A DNA stretch of 57,886 bases. It comes from a virus. Under the pieces are notes generated by a model. That model made no database searches. It was not told the DNA's origin and was given only the letters and a program-made list of their open reading frames with translations. Numbering within the stretch: the stretch's first letter is position 1; every line of letters begins with the position of its first letter. Both the position numbers and the translations under genes were made by a program. The stretch covers positions 1 through 57,886 of IMG/VR virus record IMGVR_UViG_3300021403_000001. The stretch is one strand, 5' to 3'. Shown piece by piece: positions 36,727 through 44,533 of this stretch.

Positions 36727-37137
36727 ATGCTCGCACAGAACTTCAAGACGGCGGATGATCTGGGAATAGCCCAGCACGAATTTGAGGCGCTGGCAAAAAC
36801 GCTGGTTCTCTTGGAGACCGGCAAACTTCGGCATGTGCCTGACGATAATGCTGGGGAAATGGTTTTGCACACGGAGGCTAAGTTTAATGGCCTCTTCAAC
36901 ATGAATCTGTGGGGGAACAAAACTGATTGCGGCACAGTCGCGTGCATTGGCGGCACCGCGCAGCTAATCGGCCGCTTTGAGTTTCGCGAAATGCCGGACG
37001 CGCTGGACGATCTTTTTTATCCAGATAGCCTGCCGCTGACCAATTGGAATCGCATTACCACTTCCCAAGCCGCCACTGCCCTCCGCTCCTATCTCACGAC
37101 TGGCGACGCGCGCTGGGATTTGGCCGTTCAGCTTTAA
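36727..37137 (+). CDS. Hypothetical protein
   Basis: 136 residues, with GGAGGG five bases before the ATG. A helical start (NFKTADDLGIAQHEFEALAK), a Cys-containing centre (KTDCGTVACIGGTAQLIGRF) and DDLFYPDSLPLTNWNRIT later. Phage proteins with the same C-G-T-V-A-C-I-G-G pattern are widespread and uncharacterised. Confidence 0.7.
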   Translation: MLAQNFKTADDLGIAQHEFEALAKTLVLLETGKLRHVPDDNAGEMVLHTEAKFNGLFNMNLWGNKTDCGTVACIGGTAQLIGRFEFREMPDALDDLFYPDSLPLTNWNRITTSQAATALRSYLTTGDARWDLAVQL

Positions 37138-37161
37138 TGCCCCGATTACGCGAGGTTTGAA

Positions 37162-37689
37162 ATGAGCGCCATGCCGTCAGAACACCTGCTTTCCCTCGCG
37201 GACTGCATCGAGGACGCGCGCAATCAGTTCCTCGATGACTTTCCAGACGAGACGAAGAAGGCGATCCTTCAAGGCGTTCTTTGGAACGACAAAGGCACCT
37301 TCGCGCCGGCTCTCCGCGAACTCGTCGCCCTGCGAGCGCAGCTTGCCAAATCCCCTCTCCCTGATGGGGAGACGGTCGCTTGGCGGATTCCGGCGAAAGA
37401 CATTCAAAACCTGCGCACTGTTTTGAACATGGCGGCGAACAGAAACGTGGCGAGTGTAGAGTTCGTCAACCGCTGGACGGTCTATCTCAACAAACTTGCA
37501 GCCGCGTCTTTCTACGCCTCCCCTCCCCCTGTGAGCGGGGACGTGAGGACCGTCATCGCTGAAATGATCGAAGTTGCGACGGGCGACGACGATAGCGTTT
37601 TGGCTGAGTGGACTTGTGACAACAAAGCCACCATCGACAAATGGCAGATGCGCCTTTCCCGCGCCCTCTTACCTTCCGGGGAGAAGTGA
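37162..37689 (+). CDS. Hypothetical protein
   Basis: 175 residues. Helical ends (LADCIEDARNQFLDDFPDET) and a central strand part (GETVAWRIPAKDIQNLRTVL). No family recognised. Its stop overlaps the next start (TGATG). Confidence 0.6.
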   Translation: MSAMPSEHLLSLADCIEDARNQFLDDFPDETKKAILQGVLWNDKGTFAPALRELVALRAQLAKSPLPDGETVAWRIPAKDIQNLRTVLNMAANRNVASVEFVNRWTVYLNKLAAASFYASPPPVSGDVRTVIAEMIEVATGDDDSVLAEWTCDNKATIDKWQMRLSRALLPSGEK

Positions 37690-37949
37690 TGGGCGATCCG
37701 GGCCTGACTGGAATTGCCGCGCTGGAATCGGAGATGCGAGACCGATTGAATGCGAAGGACGCCGAGATCGAGCGGCAACGTATCCATCTTGATAAAGCAC
37801 ACGCCACGCTGCGGCGGATATTGGTCGATCCTCCGGCGACCCTGGACGAACCCGATACCGACGCAGAGGTGATTATCAAGCTGCGCGATCATGTTCATGC
37901 CTATTTCGCTTACGCCGTAACTGACGAACTACGCGAGAACGAGAAATGA
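37689..37949 (+). CDS. Hypothetical coiled-coil protein
   Basis: 86 residues from the ATG overlapping the previous stop. A coiled-coil-like helix (MRDRLNAKDAEIERQRIHLD) precedes a DPPATLDEPDTDAE loop and an aromatic helix (VHAYFAYAVTDEL). No family recognised. Confidence 0.6.
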   Translation: MGDPGLTGIAALESEMRDRLNAKDAEIERQRIHLDKAHATLRRILVDPPATLDEPDTDAEVIIKLRDHVHAYFAYAVTDELRENEK

Positions 37950-38061
37950 CTTTAGCGCGGTGGGACTGATCGGCGGAGCCGCGAAGGGTGTGTTGGGACC
38001 GCCGTCAAGCCCAAACCACGACACACCCGCCCAAAAACACCACACGCAATCGGAGAAGGCA

Positions 38062-38295
38062 ATGCCTCACGTTCTTTGGCTAATCGAGCACCCCGACAAC
38101 GGCAAGCAGTCTCCCTTCTATTTCGGTTGGGAGGAAGGTGAGAGGGGATGGACCGGCGAGATTGACGCTGCGTTCAAGTTCGACACGAAGGACGCGGCCG
38201 AGAAGATGGCGAGCGACTGTGGCCTTCCCGACTACCAAATCAGAGATCACAAATGGCTGGATCACAAACCTACGTCAAATTTGGACGTAGCCTGA
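38062..38295 (+). CDS. Hypothetical protein
   Basis: 77 residues from the ATG at 38062 with GGAGAAGG just upstream; a longer form from 37960 would be Gly/Pro-rich and unlikely. HVLWLIEHPDNGKQSPFYFG then WTGEIDAAFKFDTKDAAEKM resembles short phage proteins that end in a D-x-K-x-A-x2-M helix. The 112 bases before it hold no gene I can support. Confidence 0.6.
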   Translation: MPHVLWLIEHPDNGKQSPFYFGWEEGERGWTGEIDAAFKFDTKDAAEKMASDCGLPDYQIRDHKWLDHKPTSNLDVA

Positions 38296-38320
38296 CGGCG
38301 ATAAAGAGTTGTTAAATCAC

Positions 38321-38896
38321 ATGGACGCCATCCCAGATCTTCCGCCATACACCGTCCTGGAGAACGGCTACATCCATGGAACGTGGTTCTGTGGGCGTCC
38401 GACCAAGAAGTATTACGGATCCTTCCCCTATTCCTTCTGGCCGCGCGCTCAGCAAGTCCTCCGGCCATGGGGAACGCTGCTGCATTGGTTCAGCGGCCTT
38501 GAGCAGCCCGAGCCCGGCATCACCACGGTTGACGGCAACCCCGAGGTGACGCCCTCTGTTGTCTGTCAGGGCACGAACCTGCCGTTCGCCGATTGCACCT
38601 TCGACGCCTCGTTTGCGGATCCTCCCTATTCGCCCAAGGATTCCGAGCGCTACGGGTTGCCCTATCCGTCCGCCACGAAGGTCATCGCCGAGCTGGCGCG
38701 CGTCACTAAACCGGGCGGCAAGATTGGTCTGCTTCACGAGTTCATTCCGCCGACCGGCGGAAAGCGGTGCTTGCCCGTCAAGCTACTCGGAATCATCGGC
38801 GTGATGAACGGCCCACAGAAACGGATCCGGCTCTTTGCGATCTATCGCAAGCTGGCGACGCAAACAGATTTATCCATCGGTTTGGGCGAGAAATGA
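38321..38896 (+). CDS. DPPY-motif methyltransferase-like protein
   Basis: 191 residues from the ATG at 38321. FADPPYSPKDSERYG near residue 103 is the DPPY-type catalytic motif of amino-methyltransferases, and ARVTKPGGKIGLLHEFIPPT follows like strand 5. The SAM-binding motif I is less clear, in a GTLLHWFSGLEQPEPGITT region. It could modify an adenine or cytosine amino group or a small base precursor. It is coupled by ATGA overlap to the PAPS-reductase-like gene, suggesting a two-step modification. Confidence 0.7.
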   Translation: MDAIPDLPPYTVLENGYIHGTWFCGRPTKKYYGSFPYSFWPRAQQVLRPWGTLLHWFSGLEQPEPGITTVDGNPEVTPSVVCQGTNLPFADCTFDASFADPPYSPKDSERYGLPYPSATKVIAELARVTKPGGKIGLLHEFIPPTGGKRCLPVKLLGIIGVMNGPQKRIRLFAIYRKLATQTDLSIGLGEK

Positions 38897-39642
38897 AACC
38901 CCGCACCCTCATTTGGTTTTCGACCGGAGCCGCCAGCGCGGTCATGACGCAGCTTATGCTTCGCGAGGACCGAGAGACGGCGATCGTGGTCCGGTGTGAG
39001 ACGGGCAACGAAGACCCGGACAATTACCGCTTTGAGGCCGACGTGATGCGCCACCTCAACACGTCGATTACCGTCCTAAAGTCTGACGAGTTCGATAACG
39101 TCCGGGACGTGTGGAAGCGCGAGCGCTACATGGCCGGCATCAATGGCGCCTCCTGCACGCGTGCCATGAAGGTTGAGCCGCGCCTCGCATTCCAGCATCC
39201 GACAGACCGCCATGCCTTCGGCTACACGGCCGACAAGGCGGACAAAGAACGCTTTAAGCGCCTGCAAGAGAATTACCCCGAGTTGGTGGTTCGCGCGCCT
39301 CTGATCGAACAGGGGATTAACAAGGCCAATTGCTTGGGCAGGATAGAGCGTTGGGGCATCGCGCTTCCCCGCTCCTACGCGATGGGCTTTCCGAACGCCA
39401 ATTGCCTGCAAAGCGGATGCGTGAAGGGCGGCTTGGGCTACTGGTCCCGGTATCGCCATTACTTTCCGGAAGCGTTCGCCAAGACCGCCGCCCAGGCTCG
39501 CGAGATCGGCGCGCGGCTGGTCAAATACAAAGGCGAGCGCATCTTCATTGACGAGATTCCAGCCGACTATCCGATGATAGACGCGACCCTTCCGGCCTGC
39601 GATTTTCTTTGTCACTTGGCTGAGGCGGAGCCCGTCGAATGA
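38893..39642 (+). CDS. PAPS-reductase-like ATP pyrophosphatase
   Basis: 249 residues from the ATG overlapping the methyltransferase stop. The first strand and loop IWFSTGAASAVMTQL is a PP-loop variant common in phages. Then RCETGNEDPDNYRFEADVMR, GASCTRAMKVEPRLAFQH, AFGYTADKADKERFKRLQEN, and a Cys-rich NANCLQSGCVKGGLGYW site follow the phage PAPS-reductase-like family (PF01507). Known relatives activate a substrate by adenylation and may add sulfur or modify nucleic acids; the exact reaction here is unknown. Confidence 0.82.
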   Translation: MKPRTLIWFSTGAASAVMTQLMLREDRETAIVVRCETGNEDPDNYRFEADVMRHLNTSITVLKSDEFDNVRDVWKRERYMAGINGASCTRAMKVEPRLAFQHPTDRHAFGYTADKADKERFKRLQENYPELVVRAPLIEQGINKANCLGRIERWGIALPRSYAMGFPNANCLQSGCVKGGLGYWSRYRHYFPEAFAKTAAQAREIGARLVKYKGERIFIDEIPADYPMIDATLPACDFLCHLAEAEPVE

Positions 39643-39809
39643 TAATTAGCAAAGCGTATTCATGCCCGTGCGGTGATTGGCACCCAACTCCCAAATGGCT
39701 CAAGTGGTTCGGTAAGGCGCCCTATCGTCGCGCGCTATATGCGTGGCCGCACATCGGTGGCGGCTGGGATGGCTGGGAATATGCCCTAACCTCGGGATTT
39801 GGTGCATGA
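39639..39809 (+). CDS. Small Trp-rich protein (56 aa)
   Basis: 56 residues. It has a C-P-C site (AYSCPCGDWHPTPKWLKW) and many Trp and Tyr (YAWPHIGGGWDGWEYALT), perhaps a small zinc- or nucleic-acid-binding module. ATGA overlaps with the PAPS-reductase-like gene before it and with the excisionase-like gene after it support its reality. Confidence 0.65.
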   Translation: MIISKAYSCPCGDWHPTPKWLKWFGKAPYRRALYAWPHIGGGWDGWEYALTSGFGA

Positions 39810-40147
39810 ATCTGCCCGCCCACATCACCCCCGCCGACTTCGCCAAGCAGTACGGCGAGAGCGAAAGACGTGTGCGCGAGCGTGCGCGGCGCCTTGGCGC
39901 GTGCCGGATTATGGGCAATCGTATGGTCCTACTGCCCCAGGACGTAGCTGCCCTATTGGAGGACGCCAAGCCATGCCCCTCAAAATCTTCAAACGAGGTC
40001 GCGTCTATCACTTCGCAGGAACCATCGCAGGTAAGCGAGAGCGTGGTTCGACGGGTCTTGAGACCAGGGAAGCCGCGCTTGCATTTGCGGCCGAGTACGA
40101 AGCCAAGGCAAGAAAATGTCGTGAGCTTGGACCAGAGGCGGTCCTGA
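39806..40147 (+). CDS. Excisionase-like winged-helix protein
   Basis: 113 residues from the ATG overlapping the 56-residue gene. Residues 1-45 (HITPADFAKQYGESERRVRE, then RRLGACRIMGNRMVLLPQDV) match the HTH that precedes integrases in rhizobial prophages, which commonly end in a CPS-rich tail. It overlaps the integrase by about 175 bases in another frame. It probably sets the direction of site-specific recombination or is an integrase-linked regulator. Confidence 0.75.
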   Translation: MNLPAHITPADFAKQYGESERRVRERARRLGACRIMGNRMVLLPQDVAALLEDAKPCPSKSSNEVASITSQEPSQVSESVVRRVLRPGKPRLHLRPSTKPRQENVVSLDQRRS

Positions 40148-40950
40148 CGTTCGAGGATGCCGTGCTGAACTACTTCGCCGCGGAAAAGACCGAGCGCTTC
40201 ATTGCGAAGCCCCGTGCCTATTTCAAGAACACCCTTGTGAAGGATATTTCGGCTGGCGTGATCCGTCAGGCCGCGATCGACCTATATCCGGCTGCTGCGG
40301 CATCCACGCGCAACCGTCAGGTCATCGTCCCGGTGCAGGCCGTCATTAACCACTGCGCTGACTTGCAGCTCTGCGCCGCGATCAGGGTCAAACGGTTCCC
40401 GATCGACAAGAAGGAAAAGACGCCGGTTACGGTCGAGTGGGTGCGCGCCTTTGCCAAGGGCGCCCCGCCGCACCTTGCCGCCCTTGCCCTCTTTCTGTTC
40501 GGAACCGGCGCCCGCATCTCGGAAGCCCTGAAGCTTCGATGGGAGGACGTGAACCTTCAGGCCGGGACGGCCAAGCTTGTGCAGGGCAAGCAGCGCAACG
40601 AAAGAACCGCTAGGCTACATCCCGAGGTCATCGCCGCAATGGCGAACTTGAAGCGCTACAGGGGGCGCGGTCCGTTCTTCTATCTGGAACGGTCATCGGC
40701 CTACGGTGCCTGGGAGCGCGCCTGTAAGGCCGCCGGCCTGCCCTATCTCTCCTTCCATTGCTGCCGGCACGGCTTCGCCACGACGCTGCTGCACAAGGGC
40801 GTGGACGTTCTGACGGTCGCCAAGCGCGGCGGCTGGAAATCGGCCCGGCATGTCTTTGAGACCTACGGGCACGCTAGCGAGGACGCATCGGTCGTGGACA
40901 AGATTTTTGACGAGCCGATGCCCGCGAAAAAGAGTAAGATGGCATCATGA
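39973..40950 (+). CDS. int: Tyrosine recombinase (phage integrase)
   Basis: 325 residues from the ATG at 39973. Catalytic residues are Arg181 in GTGARISEALKLRW, His262 and Arg265 in FHCCRHGFATT, a Trp in GGWKSARHVF and the nucleophile Tyr298 in ETYGHAS. The N-terminal core-binding domain begins with IFKRGRVYHFAGTIAGKRER. It would integrate and excise the genome at attP. The attP site is not identified; the region 41.73-42.01 kb is the nearest non-coding candidate. Confidence 0.92.
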   Translation: MPLKIFKRGRVYHFAGTIAGKRERGSTGLETREAALAFAAEYEAKARKCRELGPEAVLTFEDAVLNYFAAEKTERFIAKPRAYFKNTLVKDISAGVIRQAAIDLYPAAAASTRNRQVIVPVQAVINHCADLQLCAAIRVKRFPIDKKEKTPVTVEWVRAFAKGAPPHLAALALFLFGTGARISEALKLRWEDVNLQAGTAKLVQGKQRNERTARLHPEVIAAMANLKRYRGRGPFFYLERSSAYGAWERACKAAGLPYLSFHCCRHGFATTLLHKGVDVLTVAKRGGWKSARHVFETYGHASEDASVVDKIFDEPMPAKKSKMAS

Positions 40951-41726
40951 CTCCCCTTGCCTACAGCGTCGCGAAAGAGAATTGGTTGCCTGAGAAGCGG
41001 CGCCGGTTTCAGGACAAGTATGGCATTCTCGAATTTATGGATGATGTGCGCTGCTTCGAAGTTTCTGAGGTGTTCGAGCTTGCGGATGAGCTTGGAGAAA
41101 AATGGTATAAGGAGGATGCCAAAAGCCAATTCCTGTCGAACTCCATTGACACCACATTTGCGTTTCTGCCCGCAGAGAAAACTTGGATCGAGTGGCGAGA
41201 AGGCCCGGCGCGCGTGGCCGTTCTTTTGCTGAATTGCAAAGATGATGGCCAAGCGTTCGCCACTATCATCATTGCCAATCAGAAATATTTCGGCTCTGTG
41301 GATACGTTCGTGCTCAAACTTCACGACAATGAGAACTTTGAAATACGAATTTATCCGGACTCGCCGTTCAATCCAGCCACTCAGGCCTTTTTCCAGTATC
41401 GGCTCTACGCTTTCCTGGCGCTGATAAATTCCCCGAGTGTGATCGGTCGTCAGCAGCACGCGCCTCACAAGGCGTTGCAGAAAGAAGCTAGGGCTCAAGG
41501 GATCGGAAACGTCCCCGAGTGGACCTTGCTTCAATTGCACGTTGCCAAGCCCGCCGATCTGGACGACGGCGAAGCACACGAAGAGCATCTGACGGGCAGG
41601 CGCGCGCTGCACTTCTGCCGGGCGTTCGTCCGCATTCGGCTCGGCAAGCTTGAGTACGTCAGGGCGCATTGGCGGGGCGACGAAGCGCGCGGTGTCAGGG
41701 AAAAAACGTACATGGTGACACGATGA
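40947..41726 (+). CDS. Hypothetical phage protein following integrase
   Basis: 259 residues. It has a hydrophilic N-terminal domain, a beta segment (IEWREGPARVAVLLLNCKDD) and a conserved-looking C-terminus: WTLLQLHVAKPADLD, HFCRAFVRIRLGKLEYVRAH, WRGDEARGV. This ending (H-F-C-R-A-x-V-R-I-R ... H-W-R-G-D) is widespread in phage and prophage proteins of unknown function. ATGA overlap with the integrase. Confidence 0.75.
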   Translation: MTPLAYSVAKENWLPEKRRRFQDKYGILEFMDDVRCFEVSEVFELADELGEKWYKEDAKSQFLSNSIDTTFAFLPAEKTWIEWREGPARVAVLLLNCKDDGQAFATIIIANQKYFGSVDTFVLKLHDNENFEIRIYPDSPFNPATQAFFQYRLYAFLALINSPSVIGRQQHAPHKALQKEARAQGIGNVPEWTLLQLHVAKPADLDDGEAHEEHLTGRRALHFCRAFVRIRLGKLEYVRAHWRGDEARGVREKTYMVTR

Positions 41727-41875
41727 CGAGATGGGTGCGCGCCGAAAGCGACGATAGGTTGACATCACCCGGACGAGCCAAGAGACGCGGTAGGCTCGTC
41801 GCCCGAATTGGCTCAAAAGTGACACACTCAAAAATTGGAAATTCCAGAAACCAGCGAAAGACGGGCACAACTTGA
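41723..41875 (+). CDS. Possible small basic protein
   Basis: 50 residues from an ATG overlapping the previous stop. Very basic (GRAKRRGRLVARIGSKVTHS) and without a recognisable fold. The underlying DNA contains two mutually exclusive hairpins, so this stretch may be an RNA or recombination site rather than a gene. Confidence 0.3.
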   Translation: MTRWVRAESDDRLTSPGRAKRRGRLVARIGSKVTHSKIGNSRNQRKTGTT

Positions 41876-42011
41876 AAATCTCAAACGCCCCTGGCGAGGG
41901 CCGTGGCGTTTTATGATAAGATGAGAAAATTCAATGCAGACTAACAACTTAGCATCCACGCCCCTGCAAGTTCGTGCAAGTTTAGGCGTGAACCTAGGAG
42001 GAACATGCGTC

Positions 42012-42209
42012 GTGATTGACACAAAATTGGCACAGCGGCGTTCCGGTCCCGTTCGCTTCGAAAGCGTCTCCTACCGCGGCGAGATATTCGGCCCCTACGA
42101 CAGCATGGAGGCCGCAGCTCAGGCCGCGAAAGAGAAGTGGCCAGACCAGCACCAGGACGAAGATCGAACCGGGGCCGGGTGGGACGTGCAGGTCGAAGGG
42201 GCGAAGTGA
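42012..42209 (+). CDS. Hypothetical protein
   Basis: 65 residues from the GTG at 42012, ten bases after AGGAGG; an ATG at 41934 would add 26 residues but has no good ribosome binding site. VRFESVSYRGEIFGPYDSM then AAAQAAKEKWPDQHQDED looks like a small alpha/beta phage protein. Its stop overlaps the next start. Confidence 0.55.
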   Translation: MIDTKLAQRRSGPVRFESVSYRGEIFGPYDSMEAAAQAAKEKWPDQHQDEDRTGAGWDVQVEGAK

Positions 42210-42406
42210 TGGCGACCTTCGCGCAAGGCTGCTGCTCGGCAATCTTCCCGTGCTCGCATCAGCAAAAAGACCCGTTCAGCATCTGCGACATCTGTCAGCA
42301 ATCTCATGACATGGCCAGAGACCGCGCCCTGTCCGATGCAAGGCGACTCTTGGAATCGCACGGCTACACTGTGACGAAGCCGCAAAAGCAAACAGTCACC
42401 GCATGA
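42209..42406 (+). CDS. Small Cys-rich protein
   Basis: 65 residues with Cys at several places (QGCCSAIFPC, FSICDICQQSH), which could bind one zinc ion, followed by a helix with a Lys/Thr tail (RLLESHGYTVTKPQKQ). No family recognised. TGATG overlap with the previous gene. Confidence 0.6.
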   Translation: MATFAQGCCSAIFPCSHQQKDPFSICDICQQSHDMARDRALSDARRLLESHGYTVTKPQKQTVTA

Positions 42407-42473
42407 GTTAACGGCAAACGACAACCTGTGACAGGTGCGGCCATTCCGGCTCGCCTGTGCAATGGAGGCGAAG

Positions 42474-42659
42474 ATGGATGCCTTAGCTGTGATTGCCGCC
42501 GCGCTCAATGAGTTCGACGTGGAGGACTTCATTGACGAAGATTTCAACCGAGCTGCGGCTGCGAAGATCGTCGCCGAGCTGGAATGGCAGAACTTTCGGA
42601 TCGTGAAGATGGAGCGAAAGCCCATGGCGGCGGACATCCAGATCGCGGGGGCGAAGTAA
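42474..42659 (+). CDS. Hypothetical small protein
   Basis: 61 residues from the ATG at 42474 with GGAGG five bases upstream. Acidic helical start (AVIAAALNEFDVEDFIDEDF) and a strand with Lys/Met at the end. Its stop overlaps the next start (TAATG). Confidence 0.6.
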   Translation: MDALAVIAAALNEFDVEDFIDEDFNRAAAAKIVAELEWQNFRIVKMERKPMAADIQIAGAK

Positions 42660-42856
42660 TGGCTAAGCCGAAGTTCAAATTCGTTCCTGATGATGTCAGG
42701 AATCTCGTGATCGACGAGTGCGCCAAATGCGTCCCCACGACTTGGCTTGACCCGCTTCTTACCGGGCCGAAGGCAGTTGGCGACATGCCAGCGCGGGAGA
42801 CGGAGGCGCTATTGCGAGCCATCCAGGATCGTATCCGCGCGCTCAAGTCCGCTTGA
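42659..42856 (+). CDS. Hypothetical small protein
   Basis: 65 residues. Basic start MAKPKFKFVPDDVRNLVIDE, two Cys in ECAKCVPTTW, then a helical end. No family recognised. Same coupled chain as its neighbours. Confidence 0.55.
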   Translation: MAKPKFKFVPDDVRNLVIDECAKCVPTTWLDPLLTGPKAVGDMPARETEALLRAIQDRIRALKSA

Positions 42857-42879
42857 ACGGCAAGTTAAGGAAAGAAACA

Positions 42880-42904
42880 GCCCGACGACTAAATTTAGTC
42901 GGGC
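42880..42904. terminator. Hairpin with TTTAGTC palindrome
   Basis: GCCCGAC-loop-GTCGGGC forms a seven-base stem (42880-42904), and the inner GACTAAATTTAGTC is itself a palindrome. GACTAAAT/GACTAACA repeats continue to 42922, just before the ATG at 42923. No T run follows, so an operator or RNA-stability element is as likely as a terminator. Confidence 0.5.
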
Positions 42905-42922
42905 GACTAACAGGGACTAAAT

Positions 42923-43144
42923 ATGAAAGAGCGGCCAGCCAACGACGACATGCTTGAGGGCTTTCTAGACGGTTACGACTTGACCGCTCCGGAGCCATCA
43001 TCAAACCGCTCCAACAGCTACCGGCACGGCTTCAAGGTTGGCCGTCTCGATAAGACGCCGGCCGATTGGGGGAAGTACACAGCCGACGAGCTGCGCCGGA
43101 TGGCCGACGAAGCAATGGAAGCCGACGAGCCAAGGGGCGTCTAA
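42923..43144 (+). CDS. Hypothetical small protein
   Basis: 73 residues: MLEGFLDGYDLTAPEPSSNR, then KVGRLDKTPADWGKYTADEL and an acidic end. Short proteins with the same G-x-x-D-G-Y and G-R-x-D-K-T pattern are frequent in phages of this group. TAATG overlap with the next gene. Confidence 0.65.
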   Translation: MKERPANDDMLEGFLDGYDLTAPEPSSNRSNSYRHGFKVGRLDKTPADWGKYTADELRRMADEAMEADEPRGV

Positions 43145-43485
43145 TGAGCGATGGAAATCAGACCGACATTCTTCAGCAGCTCGACGAAATCGGCGATTGG
43201 GTGTCTGACAAGGAATGGCATCAGCACCCGATAGCTGCTGAGGCGCAACGTGAGATCAAGAGGCTTCGCGCCAACCATCGCGACGTGGTTGAGCATAAGC
43301 GCGGCACGTCCAAGCGCCTCAAGGCCGCCCTAGAAGGGCTCCAACAGATTTATGATGTATGCAGGGACAACGTTGCCGAAAGCTGCAACCATCGCATGGC
43401 GCTTGATTTTGTGCATCAGGTCGCCGGTGCGGCATTCGAGAAAGCAACGCGCAATCTACCGCCATCCGAATGGAAAACGCCTTAA
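43144..43485 (+). CDS. Hypothetical coiled-coil protein
   Basis: 113 residues from the ATG overlapping the previous stop. ILQQLDEIGDWVSDKEWHQH, then a helix (EIKRLRANHRDVVEHKRGTS, LKAALEGLQQIYDVC). No family recognised. Confidence 0.6.
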   Translation: MSDGNQTDILQQLDEIGDWVSDKEWHQHPIAAEAQREIKRLRANHRDVVEHKRGTSKRLKAALEGLQQIYDVCRDNVAESCNHRMALDFVHQVAGAAFEKATRNLPPSEWKTP

Positions 43486-43507
43486 CGCGCCCTGAAGGAA
43501 CATTTCG

Positions 43508-43669
43508 ATGACTCTAGCAATCTGCCTTTTCCTCTACTTCGCGCCGCCCATCGCCTCCATGTTTATCACACCGCAGATGGCGATCCATGGGCGCGTCTGG
43601 CTGTTTAATCTGGTCTGGCTGTTCGCGTGGCCGATCCTGATACTGTTCCTCCCGCTGAGGACGCGATGA
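43508..43669 (+). CDS. Two-span membrane microprotein (53 aa)
   Basis: 53 residues with two hydrophobic helices (AICLFLYFAPPIASMFI and VWLFNLVWLFAWPILILFL), ending in RTR. ATGA overlap with the next gene. A small inner membrane protein, function unknown; two-helix size also fits holin-like or superinfection proteins. Confidence 0.6.
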   Translation: MTLAICLFLYFAPPIASMFITPQMAIHGRVWLFNLVWLFAWPILILFLPLRTR

Positions 43670-43917
43670 TGATGCACATCATCAGCGATCCGAGCATGAA
43701 GCGACCGGGCTACGTCTATAGGAACGGCGTTGGCGTTCCGGTGGGCACTCAACCGCACATCAACTGGAAGCACATCGACGGACCGCTTCTCCGGGCATCA
43801 GACGGTCAATTGCATTGGCTGACGTGGCGCGAGCGATTCCGTCTGTTTATCGGCCTAGCCGACATCCACGACATCGACTTTGAGTACAGAAAAGCGACGG
43901 AAAGAATGGTTTTTTGA
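43666..43917 (+). CDS. Hypothetical small protein
   Basis: 83 residues. MMMHIISDPSMKRPGYVYRN then WLTWRERFRLFIGLADIHDI. Short phage proteins with this W-R-E-R-x-R/L-x-F-G-L pattern are common and unassigned. Same coupled chain. Confidence 0.6.
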   Translation: MMMHIISDPSMKRPGYVYRNGVGVPVGTQPHINWKHIDGPLLRASDGQLHWLTWRERFRLFIGLADIHDIDFEYRKATERMVF

Positions 43918-43919
43918 AC

Positions 43920-44108
43920 ATGGAATGCAAGCTGATGACCCAGGAAGAGATCGAGCGCATCATTTTGGTCGAGGTTCTCGACTTCAAAAAACCGGAGCGC
44001 GCTGGATCGCATTGCCGGCGCTTGGCTCAGAACGCCGCGAAGCAGATAATCGAAGGGTTTCAACAGCAAGAGCGAGAATCGGTTGCAAGTGTTGAAACCT
44101 CGTCTTAA
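43920..44108 (+). CDS. Hypothetical small protein
   Basis: 62 residues from the ATG at 43920. Helical (MTQEEIERIILVEVLDFKKP) with a polar Ser-rich tail. No family recognised. Confidence 0.5.
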   Translation: MECKLMTQEEIERIILVEVLDFKKPERAGSHCRRLAQNAAKQIIEGFQQQERESVASVETSS

Positions 44109-44134
44109 CGCGTCGTTACAATGGAGAAATAAAA

Positions 44135-44320
44135 ATGGACGCATCATCGGACTTCATCTCGTTACCAAAAGCCGGGTTGGTCTACCAACTCAATAAAGTC
44201 CACGTCGAGGTCGTCGGGTTCGACGATGATGAGGTGCGATGGCAGGAAAAGGGCAAGAAGGCCCTCCATAGAACCCCGCGCTGGTACTTCGAACTCCACG
44301 CGGCGGCTCCATCGCGATAA
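44135..44320 (+). CDS. Hypothetical small beta-rich protein
   Basis: 61 residues with GGAGAAA before the ATG. Beta strands (LPKAGLVYQLNKVHVEVVGF, DDDEVRWQEKG). No family recognised. Confidence 0.55.
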   Translation: MDASSDFISLPKAGLVYQLNKVHVEVVGFDDDEVRWQEKGKKALHRTPRWYFELHAAAPSR

Positions 44321-44334
44321 TTGACAGGTAAGTC

Positions 44335-44529
44335 ATGGACCGAAAAGAACGAGCGGCAATGCGGCGATTAGTTGCGGACTACATGCACAGCGAGGGCTGC
44401 TCGTGTTGTCGTGACACCGAGGCACACGAGAAGCATGCCGCAGCTCTGGCGAAGGCCCTCGGGGTTCGGAAATATGGCGACGGGAGCGGCTACGATTTTG
44501 CCAAGCACAGAAGCCGCGAAGATAGGTAG
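44335..44529 (+). CDS. Small Cys-containing protein
   Basis: 64 residues. A CSCCRDTEAHEKHAAALAKA segment has three Cys and two His in a possible metal site. Similar short phage proteins (C-S-C-C-R-D) are known without assigned function. Confidence 0.6.
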   Translation: MDRKERAAMRRLVADYMHSEGCSCCRDTEAHEKHAAALAKALGVRKYGDGSGYDFAKHRSREDR

Positions 44530-44533
44530 TTAA

